A stretch of DNA of 64,000 nucleotides, taken from positions 33,694,911 through 33,758,910 of the forward strand of contig JAGTTD010000007.1 of assembly GCA_018398585.1 (NCBI GenBank), read 5' to 3'. How positions within the stretch are numbered: position 1 is the stretch's first letter; each line of letters starts with the position of its first letter. The DNA comes from Simmondsia chinensis (taxonomy: Eukaryota > Streptophyta > Magnoliopsida > Caryophyllales > Simmondsiaceae). The position numbers were made by a program, and so were the translations under genes. The notes under the pieces are model-generated. The model was not told the DNA's origin. It worked only from the letters and a program-made list of their open reading frames with translations, and searched no databases. This document shows positions 11,081 to 22,129 of the stretch, in pieces.

Positions 11081-12293
11081 AGCACTTACTTGTCCTCAAG
11101 GAAGAAAAGCAGGAAAATGTAGCTAAAGCTCGTAATAGTCTTCCCAAGTCTCCTCCACTTGACGAGAATTTGAGTGGCTGCAACATTGCGTCGCTTCACA
11201 AGACGCCTATCAAGGAGGGCCTCGGGAACCCATGAGTTACTTGGAAGATGTGGTAAAACGCTCGGATGGCCCTTTGTAACGGTCCCCACGTGCCTGTGTA
11301 ACTGCGAAACATGAAAAGTCGGGTGAATCCTAACATGGTCCGGAAAATCAAGAGTATTAGCAACTTGCCCAACCCGGGTAATCACACGATATGGCCCATA
11401 GAACTTGGCTGCGAGCTTCAAGTTTTGGCGAGGATGAAGCGAAGATTGACGATACGGTTGTAATTTCAAGTACACCCAATTGCCCACGGCGAACTGACGT
11501 TCGGAACGACAAGCATCCGCCAACTGTTTCATGTGGACCTGAGCGCATGAAAGATGATGCTTAAGCAACTAAACGGCCTCTTCATGGGCAGCCAAGCTGC
11601 GGTCAACCGCAGCAACCTCTAATTTGCCCGGAATATATGGTATGTGTAAAGGCGGCGGTTTCCATACAAGATCTCGTAAGGAGTGGACTACATAGCCGAG
11701 TGAAAGGAGGTATTATACCACCACTCCGCCAAAGGAAGAAATGTAAACCACGCCGAAGGCATGTCACAACAAAAACAACGTAAATACGTTTCTAAGCTGC
11801 GATTGACTACCTCTGTCTGGCCGTCTGTTTGGGGATGATACCCCGAGGACATGTACAAGTCCGCACCCAAAATGCGGAATAGCTCTTGCAAAAATAAACT
11901 AAGGAACACCGAATCCCAGTTCGATATGATACTTCGTGGTAGCCCATGCAAACGAAAAATCGAGTCCAAAAATACCCGAGCTACAACGGTTGCTGCATAT
12001 GGGTGGGTAAGATGCACGAAGTGGGCATATTTACTCAAACGATCGACCGCCACAAAAATGGAATCCCAACCGTGAGATCGTGGCAGCCCGTCAATAAAAT
12101 CCATAGAAATCGAATTCCATATCGTCTCCAGAACCGGTAACGATTGCAAGAGACCGGGATATGCTGCATTGTCGGCCTTGCAACGTTGAAAAATTGTGCA
12201 TTCGGAAATAAAATGATAAACATCCCGGCGCATCCCTTTCCAATAGAAGAAGCTACCCAATTTTCGATACGTGAATCCACACCGGAATGTCAA
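11081..12293 (-). pseudogene. Chromovirus integrase with chromodomain-like end
   Basis: Two open stretches (12293 to 11688 and 11568 to 11086) hold the integrase, with a break between. The zinc-binding part retains CTIFQRCK. The core keeps SMDFIDGLP and GYHPQTDGQTEVVNRS, but the second catalytic site reads ISNWD where the family has SDRD, so an Asp is lost. The C-terminal part has HPTFHVSQLH and PEALLDRR, then WRRLG, the start of a chromodomain, which targets integration to particular chromatin. The frame is disturbed in the chromodomain but the LEDK ending survives, with its stop at 11083-11085. Confidence 0.88.
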
Positions 12294-13960
12294 CCCACGA
12301 CAGAAGCATGATAAAATACAAAAATACGCTGACGTAATGCAAGGTCCGGCCCCACCACCAGGCGACCGTAACGCCGCAGCTCGGAATTTGCCCTTGTAAA
12401 CGTGGGATGTGATCGTGGTTCAGCTTGCAACTCCCGGAGTAGCTGTTGTGTGGATGGGTCAGCCTCCCACGATTGCCGGATCTCATCCAACAATGGAGAA
12501 TGAATGCTAGCGAGCAAGGCACGGAGCTCGACATCGGAAGTAGGCATGCGAGAGAGAGCGTTCGCGGCCTTATTCTCACACCCTTTTTTATATTCAATAG
12601 TATACAAGAATCCCATAAGCTTGGAAACCCAAGCTAGTTGCAACGATGTGTCGACCTTTTGATTGAGCAAATACTTTAGACTTTGTTGATCGATCTGGAG
12701 AATAAAAGGTCTATGGGCAAGGTAGTGCTACCACTTTGTGACGGCTAGGACCGCAGCCATAAACTCCCACTCGTAAACTGACAACCCGAGATGTGAAGGG
12801 GCTAAAGCTTTACTTAAGTACGCGATTGGGTGATTATCTTGCATAAGTACGGCTCCAAGACCCACCCCTGATGCGTCGGTCTCCATCACAAAGGGTCAAG
12901 ACAAATCCAGTAAGTCGAGCACTGGGGAATGCGTCAAAGCATCCTTGAGGGCGGCAAAAGCAGTGCCGGTTGCGGGTGACCAAGCGAAACCGTCACGCTT
13001 GAGAAGCTCCATAAGCGGTTTACTAATAGAACCATAGTTCCGAATGAACCGACGATAATACCCCGCCAAATCGAGGAACCCGCGCAACTGTTTTATTTTG
13101 TTGGAACCGGCCAATCTCGAACAGCTGCAATCTTGTCGGAGTTGGTGAACACCCCTTGGGCGGAAATGTGGTGACCTAAATAGTCAATCTCTTCGAGAAG
13201 GAACCCACACTTGGACCCTTTAGCAAACAATCGATGCTCAGACATGATCTCAAAAACGGCACGAAGATGAGAAAGATGAGAGGACACATTCGGACTATAA
13301 ACCAAAATGTCGTAAAAAAAAACAAGCACGAACTTCCGGAGGTGGGTTGAAATATCGAATTCATAAGGCCCTGGAAGGTGGCCGGGCAATTCGTTAATCC
13401 GAAAGGCATCACTCGAAATTCATAATGACCCTAGTGTGTGTGAAATGCTGTCTTATACACATCCGGCTCACAAACCCGCACTTGATGATATCCACTTTGG
13501 AGATCCAATTTTGAAAAAATAACCGAACCATATAGCTGGTCCAACAATTCCTCAACAATCGGTATGGGAAATTTGTCCTTAATCGTGCGGTGATTTAACT
13601 CCTGGTAGTCAATACACATACGCCAAGACCCGTCTTTTTTCTTGACTAAAACCACGGGTGAAGCTAATTGACTATTGTTGTGACGAATAATTCCAGTCTC
13701 AAGCATTTCTTGAATCATGGTCTCAATAGCATCCTTTTGGACCAAAGGATAACGGTATGGACGGATATTCATCGGGGTAGCATCCGATTTAAGTATAATA
13801 TGGTGGTCAAATACCGGACGACAAGGAGGCAGCTCCTGTGGCTGCTCGAAAACTGCAGCAAACTCACCCAACAATTCGTTGAGTTGACACCAATGGTCCT
13901 CGGTAACAATGCCGATGTATAATTGACCGAGACAGGTAAAGAGTATAAAGTAATGACAGT
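12294..13960 (-). pseudogene. Chromovirus reverse transcriptase and RNase H, broken
   Basis: The RT opens with RPYRYPLVQKDAIE and IDYQELNHRTIKDKFPIP, followed by FSKLDLQSGYHQ. After a stop (near 13431) comes [13 protein letters not shown]. The catalytic box, normally FFDDILVYS in this group, reads FFYDILVYS near 13305, so one Asp is Tyr. The thumb and RNase H follow in several frames: 13389 to 13093, 13114 to 12896, and 12670 to 12290, the last with a typical NAANALSR-like RNase H end (KAANALSR). At least four breaks are present. Confidence 0.88.
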
Positions 13961-15200
13961 AATCACAACAAGATGAATCGAAGAACACAAAATATCAAGC
14001 TTATGAAGACTGTGCTCACCCGCGAATTTGAAGCTCGGAGAATGACCGTGAAGTGTACACTGCTTGCCACGCCAAGTGAATGGCATATGAAGCTGCTCAA
14101 AATTCCACACAATGGCCCCCAATAATGCCAACCATTGCACCCCGAGAACCATATCACATCCCCCCAAGTCAATGAGGAGGACATCACAAACAAAGGCTGT
14201 CCCTTGTGCATTCCACGAAAAGGCACGGCATACCGCTGTACATTGTAGCCGGTTACCATCGGCCACCACCACAGAGGTCGGAGAATAGGCTCGGTAAGAC
14301 ACCCTAACATCTGGGTCTTCCTATGATCGAGGAAATTGTGGGTGCTATCCCTATCAACAAGTATATGAAGAGGCTTGCGGTGATGATAACCTGTGATGCA
14401 CATTGTAGAGTAGGCAGAAATGTTGGCCAAAACATTACACAATATCTGTGGAAGATCATCGGCCTCGGTCTCCACAGTGTCCTCGGCGAAATCCTCGGCA
14501 CCCTCGGTATCAGGTGGCTCATCCAGGGTCCCATAAAGCATCCGCAACTGAGGGTTCCTGACCTTACAGAATTTCATGTGTCCGAGAACAAAAGGCTCGT
14601 TGCAAAAGAAACATAGTCCTTTTTCAAGCCTATCCTCTATTCCAGCCGCGGTAATAGTACGACCCTCGTGCTTAAGAGTACGAGGAGCCGATACCGAGTC
14701 CGAAGCGGACTGCACCACCGAACCGAAAGGAGCCATATAAGATGGTTGTATCACACGAGAATTGGACTGGCGAGATGGCCCAAATGAGGTACGGTAACCC
14801 GAGGACATGTGACCCTCTTGTAACCGCGCTGATCTCATAGCGTGGTGCACCGTAGTGGGTTGGAGCATCAATATCGGATACCGAATTGAGTCCTTTAAAT
14901 CCGTGACAAAATAGGAGACTAAATACTCTTCGAAGAGCGACAACAGTGGCACAAGGCGCTCAAATTCAGATTGATAGGCCGAAATACTACCGGTTTGACG
15001 CAATTTCATTAAATTTGCCATAGGATCCTCATAACTACTACCGAAACGCTGAACTAATAAAGTTGAATACTCGGTCCACACCACATGCTCAAGAGGTCGT
15101 GCTAGGGTTTTCACAAAAGAACAATGTCACTCCATAGCATCCCCTTCGAGATGCATAGAAGCCATCTTGACTTGTGCCGACAATGAAGTATTATCTAATT
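13961..15200 (-). pseudogene. Chromovirus gag and protease, broken
   Basis: An open stretch of 383 codons (15114 to 13963) covers the capsid, a zinc knuckle with CFFCNEPFVLGHMKFC, and the aspartic protease. The protease motif reads LVDRDSTHNF where LVDSGSTHNF is usual, so the active-site triad is damaged. A frameshift near 14300 is implied because the protease continues in a neighbouring frame (14302 to 13769). The true gag start lies upstream of 15114 behind a stop. Confidence 0.82.
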
Positions 15201-15626
15201 CAAAGAATTGGTCCACTTTCCATATTCAATTCTTGATATCAAGGCCACCACTAAATCTAGGAAATTCAATCTTTGATAAAACGAGTAGGAAATTGATATT
15301 GACATGAGGTGATAGATTCAATACCAGAGGCCGGAACCGGTAGAATTGGTGGCGGCGGCTCGGCCGTGCGAGCAAGGAGACCATTGCCATGGCACTGGTT
15401 GTGCTGCAATTCCCATAAAATCACCATAATCTATCTTGTTCTTGCTTCATTGAAGTCATCTCGGTCACCATCACCTGAAATTGTTCATCAAGATCATTCA
15501 ATCGGCCATTAATACGACTTTCGGTGTCGTCCAATCGTGCCTCAAGGCAACGAATATCTGATGCGCTACGCGTGCCTTCAACCATCGATCAATATACGCA
15601 GCTCGTTGCCTGAATCTGATACCAAT

Positions 15627-15840
15627 TGTTACACCAATTTAAGGTGTAACCTAGTTAGGGTTAGGTTTGTGAGTTAGAGTGAGATGAGATAGAGAAATAG
15701 AGAGAAAGAGATGAGAAGGAGAGTTAGAGAGAAGAAGAAGTGTTTTGTTTAATTGATATTATCCCAAGAATACAAGCTTGATTTATATACTTTCCGAAAA
15801 TCAAGCCCCTAATCAATTCTACGTATTATTGTACGTAACA
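15627..15840 (-). repeat. Chromovirus 5' LTR and primer-binding site
   Basis: 214 bp, the partner of 10853-11066. Immediately inside it (about 15613-15624, minus strand) is TTGGTATCAGATTC, whose first bases match the 3' end of initiator tRNA-Met, which primes reverse transcription. Confidence 0.92.
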
Positions 15841-15845
15841 GAATG

Positions 15846-16109
15846 GGGAAAAAAATTAGACACCAGGATTTACATAGTTCAGCAAAGCCTACACACACGG
15901 AGGGGGAGCAGCAATATTCACTATTAAATGAGGATTACCATATTTGTTCTACTTTGCTCACTTTTTATACCAGCCAAGAGTGTCTATAAATAGATCTCTT
16001 CCGATCAAAACCGTTGGAAGCTCAAGAATCATGTCATAAACACAGGTCCTCATAGATCTGGCTAAAGATTATGATGGTCACCGAAAACGAACAATCTCCA
16101 TACTTAACA
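15846..16109 (-). mobile_element. copia 3' LTR, main part
   Basis: On the minus strand it begins TGTTAAGTATGGAG at 16109 after a purine tract (AGTGGGAGAT). It contains a TATA-like CTATTTATAG near 15990 and runs to the chromovirus insertion. With 10785-10852 it makes one LTR. GGGAGATTGTT-like sequence occurs three times around the start, so the exact first base could be one of two. Confidence 0.7.
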
Positions 16110-17588
16110 ATCTCCCACTTAGAGACTGTACAACAATCTCCCATGCTTCCCCCTCACACGCAATCATCATGCCTCAAGCCCACCCCGACTTCAGTATATC
16201 AAGCAGTACACTCTTCTTTAATAGAACTGTCGGATTCACGCTCCCACTTGTCTTCTTGTAAAGGGAATTCATTCCGGCTCCCACTTGACACGTATACTCG
16301 GACCTTCCTCAGAATGATTCTTCTAATTAATCCTTTTACCCATCGGCTTTTTGGACTGATATGACACCTCGGGAAGTGGCTTCCAGCTGACACCTTTTGA
16401 CTTGCCCAAAGCTGAGTTTCTTATAGTAAACTCACCATTAGCTACCTTCGACATTGAAAACAGTGTGCCCGACTTTGGACTACGAGCTATCATTAACGCC
16501 CCTTTTAAGACCAACCTCTTACCACCCGAGAACCTGACAGAATACCCGCTGTCATCAAGCTGTCCCACTGATATTAGATTATTCTTCAATCCTGGCACAT
16601 ATCTCACGCCATGTAAAGTTCACACTGACCTATCAGGCAATGAAATAGTGACGTCACCTATGCAACAACTTCCAATGGTTATCCACTTACTAAATGCACT
16701 CTACCGTAATCCCCAGTTACAAAATTCTGTATCACATAGCTAGACGATGTAGCGTGAAACAAAGCCCCTGAATCTAAATCCAGTCATCCATTGGTAAATG
16801 TACAATAAGAGCCAAAGCATCCTATATAATCTCTTCAATTACAACATTAGTTGTATCAGGGTCAGAATTTTTCAGAACTTTACATTTCCTTTTCATAGGT
16901 CCCGGTTTCTCGCAGTGCTAACACGGCCTCCTCTGGCCTGCCCTACTGCTATTTCTGCCTCTACGTGGTATGTCCAAACCCCTACCTCGGGTTTCCACAC
17001 TTAAAGAGCCAGAGCATCCTGTATTATCTCGTCGGAATCGTGTCGACGTACCTCCTCGGCCAAAATTAAATCACATAAGTCATCGTATTTCAATTTCTCT
17101 TTCACGGCAGAATTACTAATCGCCATTCTTATGGCTTCTCAACTGTTAGGCAAAGACGCTAACAACACTTGTGCTTGGATTTCATCATTAAATTTAAGTT
17201 CCACCGACATCAACTGATTTATGATCGTATCGAAAGCATTTAAATGATGGGCAACCGAACCACCTTCCGTTATCTTCAAATTGAACAACTTCATAATCAG
17301 GCGCATCTTGTTGTTCGCCGATGGTTTTTCATACAAGCCCGACAAAGCTACCATCAAACCCACTATTGTCTACTTATTGACAACATTATGTGCTACGGTC
17401 CGGAACAAAGAAAGTCGAATGATCTAACAGATTCCACTCCTCGTCCTCCGGATCATCGGATTTCTTCTCTAATAGGGGTATCTATAACTTTTTTGCGTAT
17501 AGAAAATCCTTAGTCTGCATTTTCCCATACCCAAATCAATCCCGCTAAATTTCTCAATACTAGAAATGTTCACCTCATCGGTTTCCAT
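16110..17588 (-). pseudogene. copia deletion derivative: gag, zinc knuckle, protease remnant, pre-integrase
   Basis: The minus-strand gag starts with ATG at 17588. It includes a well-preserved block from 17363 to 17139 with GLMVALSGLYEKPSANN and VLLASLPNS, typical of copia gag. A zinc knuckle remnant (HCEKPGPMKRKCK, near 16900) lacks its first Cys. Pre-integrase sequence (RYVPGLKNNLISVGQL) occupies 16607 to 16323. Integrase, RT and RNase H are absent: the polypurine tract and LTR follow within ~200 bp. No 5' LTR was found upstream of gag. It is unrelated in detail to the copia pair at 1-9 kb. Confidence 0.85.
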
Positions 17589-18239
17589 TAATGAACACTC
17601 GAAATTTTGCCACCTCGAGCATAAATTTTTTTTAAAAAGCAAAACAGATCTGAATGGTCAACTCTTCCTGCGTCTCTCTCTCTCTCTGCGTCTCAATCTA
17701 TTCCGGAGCACCACCACCGATCACCGCCTCTGCTCTGACTTCCACGTTGAGCTTCGTACCGACAACCACGGCACTTAGGGCTGCTTCCTTCTACCCACTT
17801 TCAAGGCTTCTCTCACCGATGCTCATCTTTCACCGATTTGCTCTGGAACTACCAGATTTGTCACCTAGGTAACCAGATCTAGTCTTTTTCTCCTCCTTTA
17901 ACCACCATGCGCGGCCTAGTACCACCACACGCTAAGGAACTATCTGATTAAATTGTATTTTAACATTAAATTACTACTGAAGGGCTATAAAATATCATAA
18001 AGGCTTAAAAGAATTCTATGTTCCCCTTGAAAAGGAACTATGCAATCACCACCTCCTGCTAAGTAACGTCTTTGACTCCCACTTCCTTGACAACGCTCAA
18101 AAATGCTTGAACCTATTACCTCTTTACCAAATACCAGGCAAGGCATCTGAATACATGTTTTGTTGCTAGTTTTCTCATTTGTCTCTTTCCTTCACTGCTA
18201 TGTATCAAGTTTTTTCACAACTTTGAACCCTTTAACTAG
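17589..18239. other. Unassigned sequence between copia gag and DUF616 remnant
   Basis: It has a CT-rich stretch near 17677-17690 and short ORFs with no recognised domain. It may include the copia leader, and a part of the DUF616 gene upstream of its recognisable exon. Confidence 0.4.
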
Positions 18240-19513
18240 GTGTTTAATATCAAATTTCCTTACAAGGATCCTCATATTTTCACGTTGGCCCATCGTCTTT
18301 TTCCCAAATTCAAGGTATTCTATATGGGTAGACACAAAATCACAATTCAGGAGAGATCCATTGGGCTTATTAGACGCACTACTTTGGCGTACAAAATCTG
18401 TATTTGCAATTTCGCAGCATGGTGCTCACAGTAGTGTATGTGATGAAGCTAAAGCCGTTGTCAAGAAAAACAAAGCGACCCTAGAAGAAGTTGCAGTGCA
18501 AATAAATCAGTATCACCATGATGGCCTTCCTGACGACAGGGATTCAATGGGAACAAAGGTATGCTCATAGCGTCTTTTCTTTCCCCTTTGTTCTACTAAT
18601 GCTTGTTTAGCTGGCATTGTGAACTTTAAAACTTTATATTATACGGCTCATGGTTAACTAAGTCTTACTCCATGCCAAAGTCATAGGTTTAACTCTTGAA
18701 AATAGTCAGTTCTAAAAAATCAAGGGTAAGATTGTATACCATTTTTCTCCTTGCACCTGACTTTGGTGGAAGCCTCGTGCATGGAATTGTCCTTTTTGAA
18801 TGTTTAGCTAAGCCTTTATCAAATGACTTGAAAAAAACAAATTTTCAGTCTCTTGAGAAGAATGTAAACTAAGAAAATGGTCCATATATGGGGGACTTGG
18901 CAAGAAAGGAAGTCACAGAAGGGATCACTGCTCTCTCTCTCTCTCGCACGCCCTCCCTCCCTAATTCTAACTTGCGAGAGTCGAACTTGTCTACTACAAC
19001 AACAATCCTAGTGCCATAAGGACTCCCACTAGAGCGAGAGCGGGAGTCGAACTCGTCTATGTGTCTAAAAGCCAGCTGAGGTTATTTTGTAAGATCTTTC
19101 TCTATTTTTGGTCTCATTTGAATTGTCTAAATATCATAACAATGTAGTATCCCTAGCCAACATGACTACTTTAGGGCGGATTCAAGAATCAAAATTACTC
19201 TTAACTATGTGAACATCGCATTTAATTTCAATTTTCATTTCATTTTCACTTATCAAAAGTCATGGTCTCTGCAGCGCTTGCTGAAGCTGCTATCATTTTG
19301 AGAGAACATACCCCATTGACGAATATGTTCATGTGCCTATGGCTTAATAAAGTGGTTTGATTTACATCCTGCGATCAGCTCAGCTTCCCGTACGTCCTTT
19401 GGTGGCTGAAAGTGCTGAAGGATATCAACATGTTCCCTGTTTGTACCCGCAAAGACCTTGTTAATAGCATGGGCCACGTATTCAAGGCCAAGCCATTAGT
19501 GACTTGATTATTC
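18240..19513 (+). pseudogene. DUF616 (MUCI70/TOD1-like) hexosyltransferase remnant, two exons
   Basis: Plant DUF616 proteins are thought to be Golgi glycosyltransferases. Exon 1 (18242-18558) encodes NIKFPYKDPH, LAHRLFPKFK, then YSIWVDTKSQFRRDPLG and LLWRTKSVFAISQHGA, ending at a donor AAAG/GTATGC. Exon 2 (from 19276, after TCTGCAG) encodes LAEAAIILREHTPLTN, FPYVLWWLKVLK and FPVCTRKDLVNSMGHV. Three lesions are visible: an extra G near 18314 shifts the frame, one base seems lost at the exon 2 junction, and CGA has become TGA in exon 2 near 19358. The intron is kept, so it is not a processed copy. The N-terminal exons and the C-terminus are missing or unrecognisable. Confidence 0.82.
18998..19034 (-). 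mobile_element. 3' fragment of a TTG-tailed SINE
   Basis: On the minus strand it reads GTGGGAGTCC, GGCACTAGGATTG and TTG repeats, the end of the SINE body seen at 9426. Similar sequences flank it (GAGTCGAACTTGTCT and GAGTCGAACTCGTCT), probably its target duplication. It lies inside the intron of the DUF616 remnant. Confidence 0.6.
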
Positions 19514-19515
19514 TT

Positions 19516-20880
19516 GTGTTTCAAGCTAAAAATGCAGGTATTGGTTAATGTAGCACTCATTTCTTTCATTCGTTTTGTAACTTACTGATTCGTGGAAGAT
19601 GTTTGATAGTAATTTATCTTCACCCTCTTTTGTGCTGTTTGTACTTTTTCTTGTTCATGGCCTCTTGTTTTTCATTTTTACAGAAACTAAGAAAAAACTG
19701 AAAACAAAAGGTCAAAAATAAGGAACAATTATGTGCAAAACCTAGTTTTTTGTTTCTAAAAAATAAAAAAGTGCAAACAAAAAATGCTGTCAAACAATTG
19801 CTTAGGTACAATTGATTACAAAATATGTGGAGTGGAAACTCACTAAATCATATAAAGATGTAGTTAGATAATTTTATTAATTTTTTTTAAAAAAAAGGCA
19901 AGGATAGGGTTGTAACTGCTAAGAATGGTGTTCTAAAATTGAGATTTATTATGTTAATAATATTCTATTAAAGAATAAAATTGAAGTTCCAGTCGTTTTC
20001 TTGTTAAATTTGTGTAAGCTAGAGTTTATACTGCATGTGATTTTCTTTTTGGAAACATCCATGAGATGGGTGTAGTCCTCAAACTATAATTTGCATGTTT
20101 GTTCTAAGTTGTTCATGAGATTAACTCACAGATAGACTTGGAACAATTGGTATGGATTGTTTTTTAAAAGACTAGTAGTCGAAGATAAGTTTGGACCACT
20201 TGTATGCTAAAACTATAACGTGACACTTTAGATGACTTGTCTTGGTCATATGGACGGTGATCCAAAAGTGTTATATTAGAGTGTTTAATAAGATTGACAT
20301 ACTGAATTGAACCATGTGAGTTGCTTGTTTCTAGACTACTATCGGAGATGAGTGATTCATGTTGTACTGTTTGAACGACGACTCTAAATCCTGAGAGTAT
20401 TCTGGACTTGTGCATGGAGCTTAGTTACTTTGGTGTACTATAAGTAAGGTTTAAACGCATGACTGAATTCTCACGTACACTATGTAGCAGTGTGAAGTGT
20501 GACAAGGATCAGGCATTCAATGGGGAATCTGCAGTCTCTTATGAGATACATATGTCCCCTTAGTTGATTCGCAAATATTTGGATCGTTCGAAAACTTTGG
20601 CCAAAGTATTATAAGTGTTTGACATTTGGAATTTATACTATGAATATATTCAAGTATAAATAAATTATTTAGTGAACGGCGAGTCAATAACTAATGAAGA
20701 AGCTATGAGAAGGATAATGATGGTAGTTATATTTATTCTTCGTCATGGACATCTAGTGGAGGGGTTGTTTTCATCAATACAGTCTATTATGGAGATATCG
20801 AATAAATGGTTTATGTCTGGAGTGCAGTGAGATTTATTTAGTAGAATTAAGTCTCATTAAATGGTAATTAAATTATTTCA
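19516..20880. other. ORF-poor sequence, possibly retrotransposon leader or UTR
   Basis: No gene is recognised. The part from ~20040 to 20880 reads like the non-coding internal or UTR sequence of an LTR element (low ORF content, and it precedes an LTR-like block), but no boundary or duplication was found. Confidence 0.35.
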
Positions 20881-20899
20881 TGAGATGACTAATTTAACC

Positions 20900-21958
20900 C
20901 ATTTGGAGCTAGATTTAAATTGTCCCTGAGGTCCCTGTGCAAGCCTCTGTATTTATTGCCATCGGAAAAATATTAAAGAATTTATGAAATGAATTATTTA
21001 TCCATGAGATGGGTAAATCTAATTTTTTCAAACATTATTCATGAAATGAATAAAATTAAAAATTATAAAATGAAATAATTTTAGAAAATTAAAATTCATA
21101 AGATGAAATTTTATATGTAGGAAACAAAAAAAAAAATACAAAATAACCCGCACTGGGATCAATCCGTGTGCTCACGGATCAATCAACAAGCGCTAGATAA
21201 GGGCGGGCCAATCGTGGTGATTGGCCCGCCACGTGTCACTCTTAGATAAAAATAACCCGGCGTGATTTTAATGCTGGGTGAAATGCGGCGTTTTGTTTTT
21301 GTTTTTATATTAAATGTTGCGTTTTGATTTAAACCTACGAATCCCACATCGAAATTTCAGCTTGTTTTCGCTCTGGTAGCTTACTATAAATAGAGATACC
21401 TATTCTAAGGGTTTGGTATTCAATCAAACAAATTATTTTGGGTTTCTGAAATTATTTCGGAAACCTAATTGGAGAGAAAATTTTCCGTTGAAAATTTTCT
21501 TTTCTCATTTTTATATTTTTGGGAGCCCATCCTCTGGGCAGCTCGAGGTCATTGCGTAGAAGATCTCGAGGTCTCGATTTTAAATATTATTATTATTTTT
21601 TGGTTTTCTTTATTTGGAGCAAATCCAAGTATGTTTTCTTTCCTTCACTTTTAGTTTTTCACTTTTCTATTTATTTATAGTATTCGTTATTATGCCTATT
21701 GAAGTTTATATATTATTATGAATGTATTAGATTAAAAGGCCTGTAGATCTAAATTAAGAATTTAGATCTGTAGATTTAAAATTAGAAATTTTAAATCAAC
21801 CCTAGGTTTAGAATTATGAATTCTAAACCCGTTCCACTGCGTAAACTTTATAAAATTAGGGAGAAGGGGCTTAGGTAGAGAGAATAGTCTCCTACTTTAA
21901 GTGCTCTAATAGGTACCCTTTGTTGTTACCACAATTGAAAAATTATGAACCCAACAAT
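20900..21958 (+). mobile_element. LTR-like block (left boundary unknown)
   Basis: A TATA box (CTATAAATAG, near 21384) is followed by ~570 bp and an end in CCCAACA at 21958. Directly after it is TCGGTGCCAGAG, which resembles a primer-binding site with changes. This is how an LTR with U3, R and U5 would look on the plus strand. The start is not identified and no target duplication was found, so it may be a partial LTR. Confidence 0.45.
21202..21230. repeat. Perfect 12-bp hairpin with CCAAT on both arms
   Basis: GGCGGGCCAATC and GATTGGCCCGCC are perfectly complementary, with a 5-base loop (GTGGT). It lies ~150 bp upstream of the TATA box at 21384 and gives a CCAAT box in each orientation. A role as promoter element of the LTR-like block is an inference. 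Confidence 0.8.
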
Positions 21959-22129
21959 CGGTGCCAGAGTTTATTTTTCCAACAAAAGTTATTTTTTCCC
22001 AACAGCAACATCTTAGGGACGTCTTCTCAAGAGAAGAAATCCCAAGGCTTTTGCCCGAGAGATAGAGAGAAGAGCGTGAGAGGGAGCCTAATCCCAAATG
22101 GTCATGCTCTCATGATTGGCATTTACTTT

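Larger units (their letters stand above)
10853..15840 (-). mobile_element. Ty3/gypsy chromovirus, complete structure, decayed
   Basis: This 4,988-bp element lies on the minus strand. It is bounded by two 214-bp LTRs and flanked by a perfect 5-bp duplication, GAATG (10848-10852 and 15841-15845). A primer-binding site (TGGTATCAGA, matching initiator tRNA-Met) is next to the 5' LTR. The order gag, protease, RT, RNase H, integrase with a C-terminal chromodomain-like tail marks the chromovirus group. I count about 13 differences between the LTRs (~6%), so it is not recent. It is nested in a copia LTR. Confidence 0.93.
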
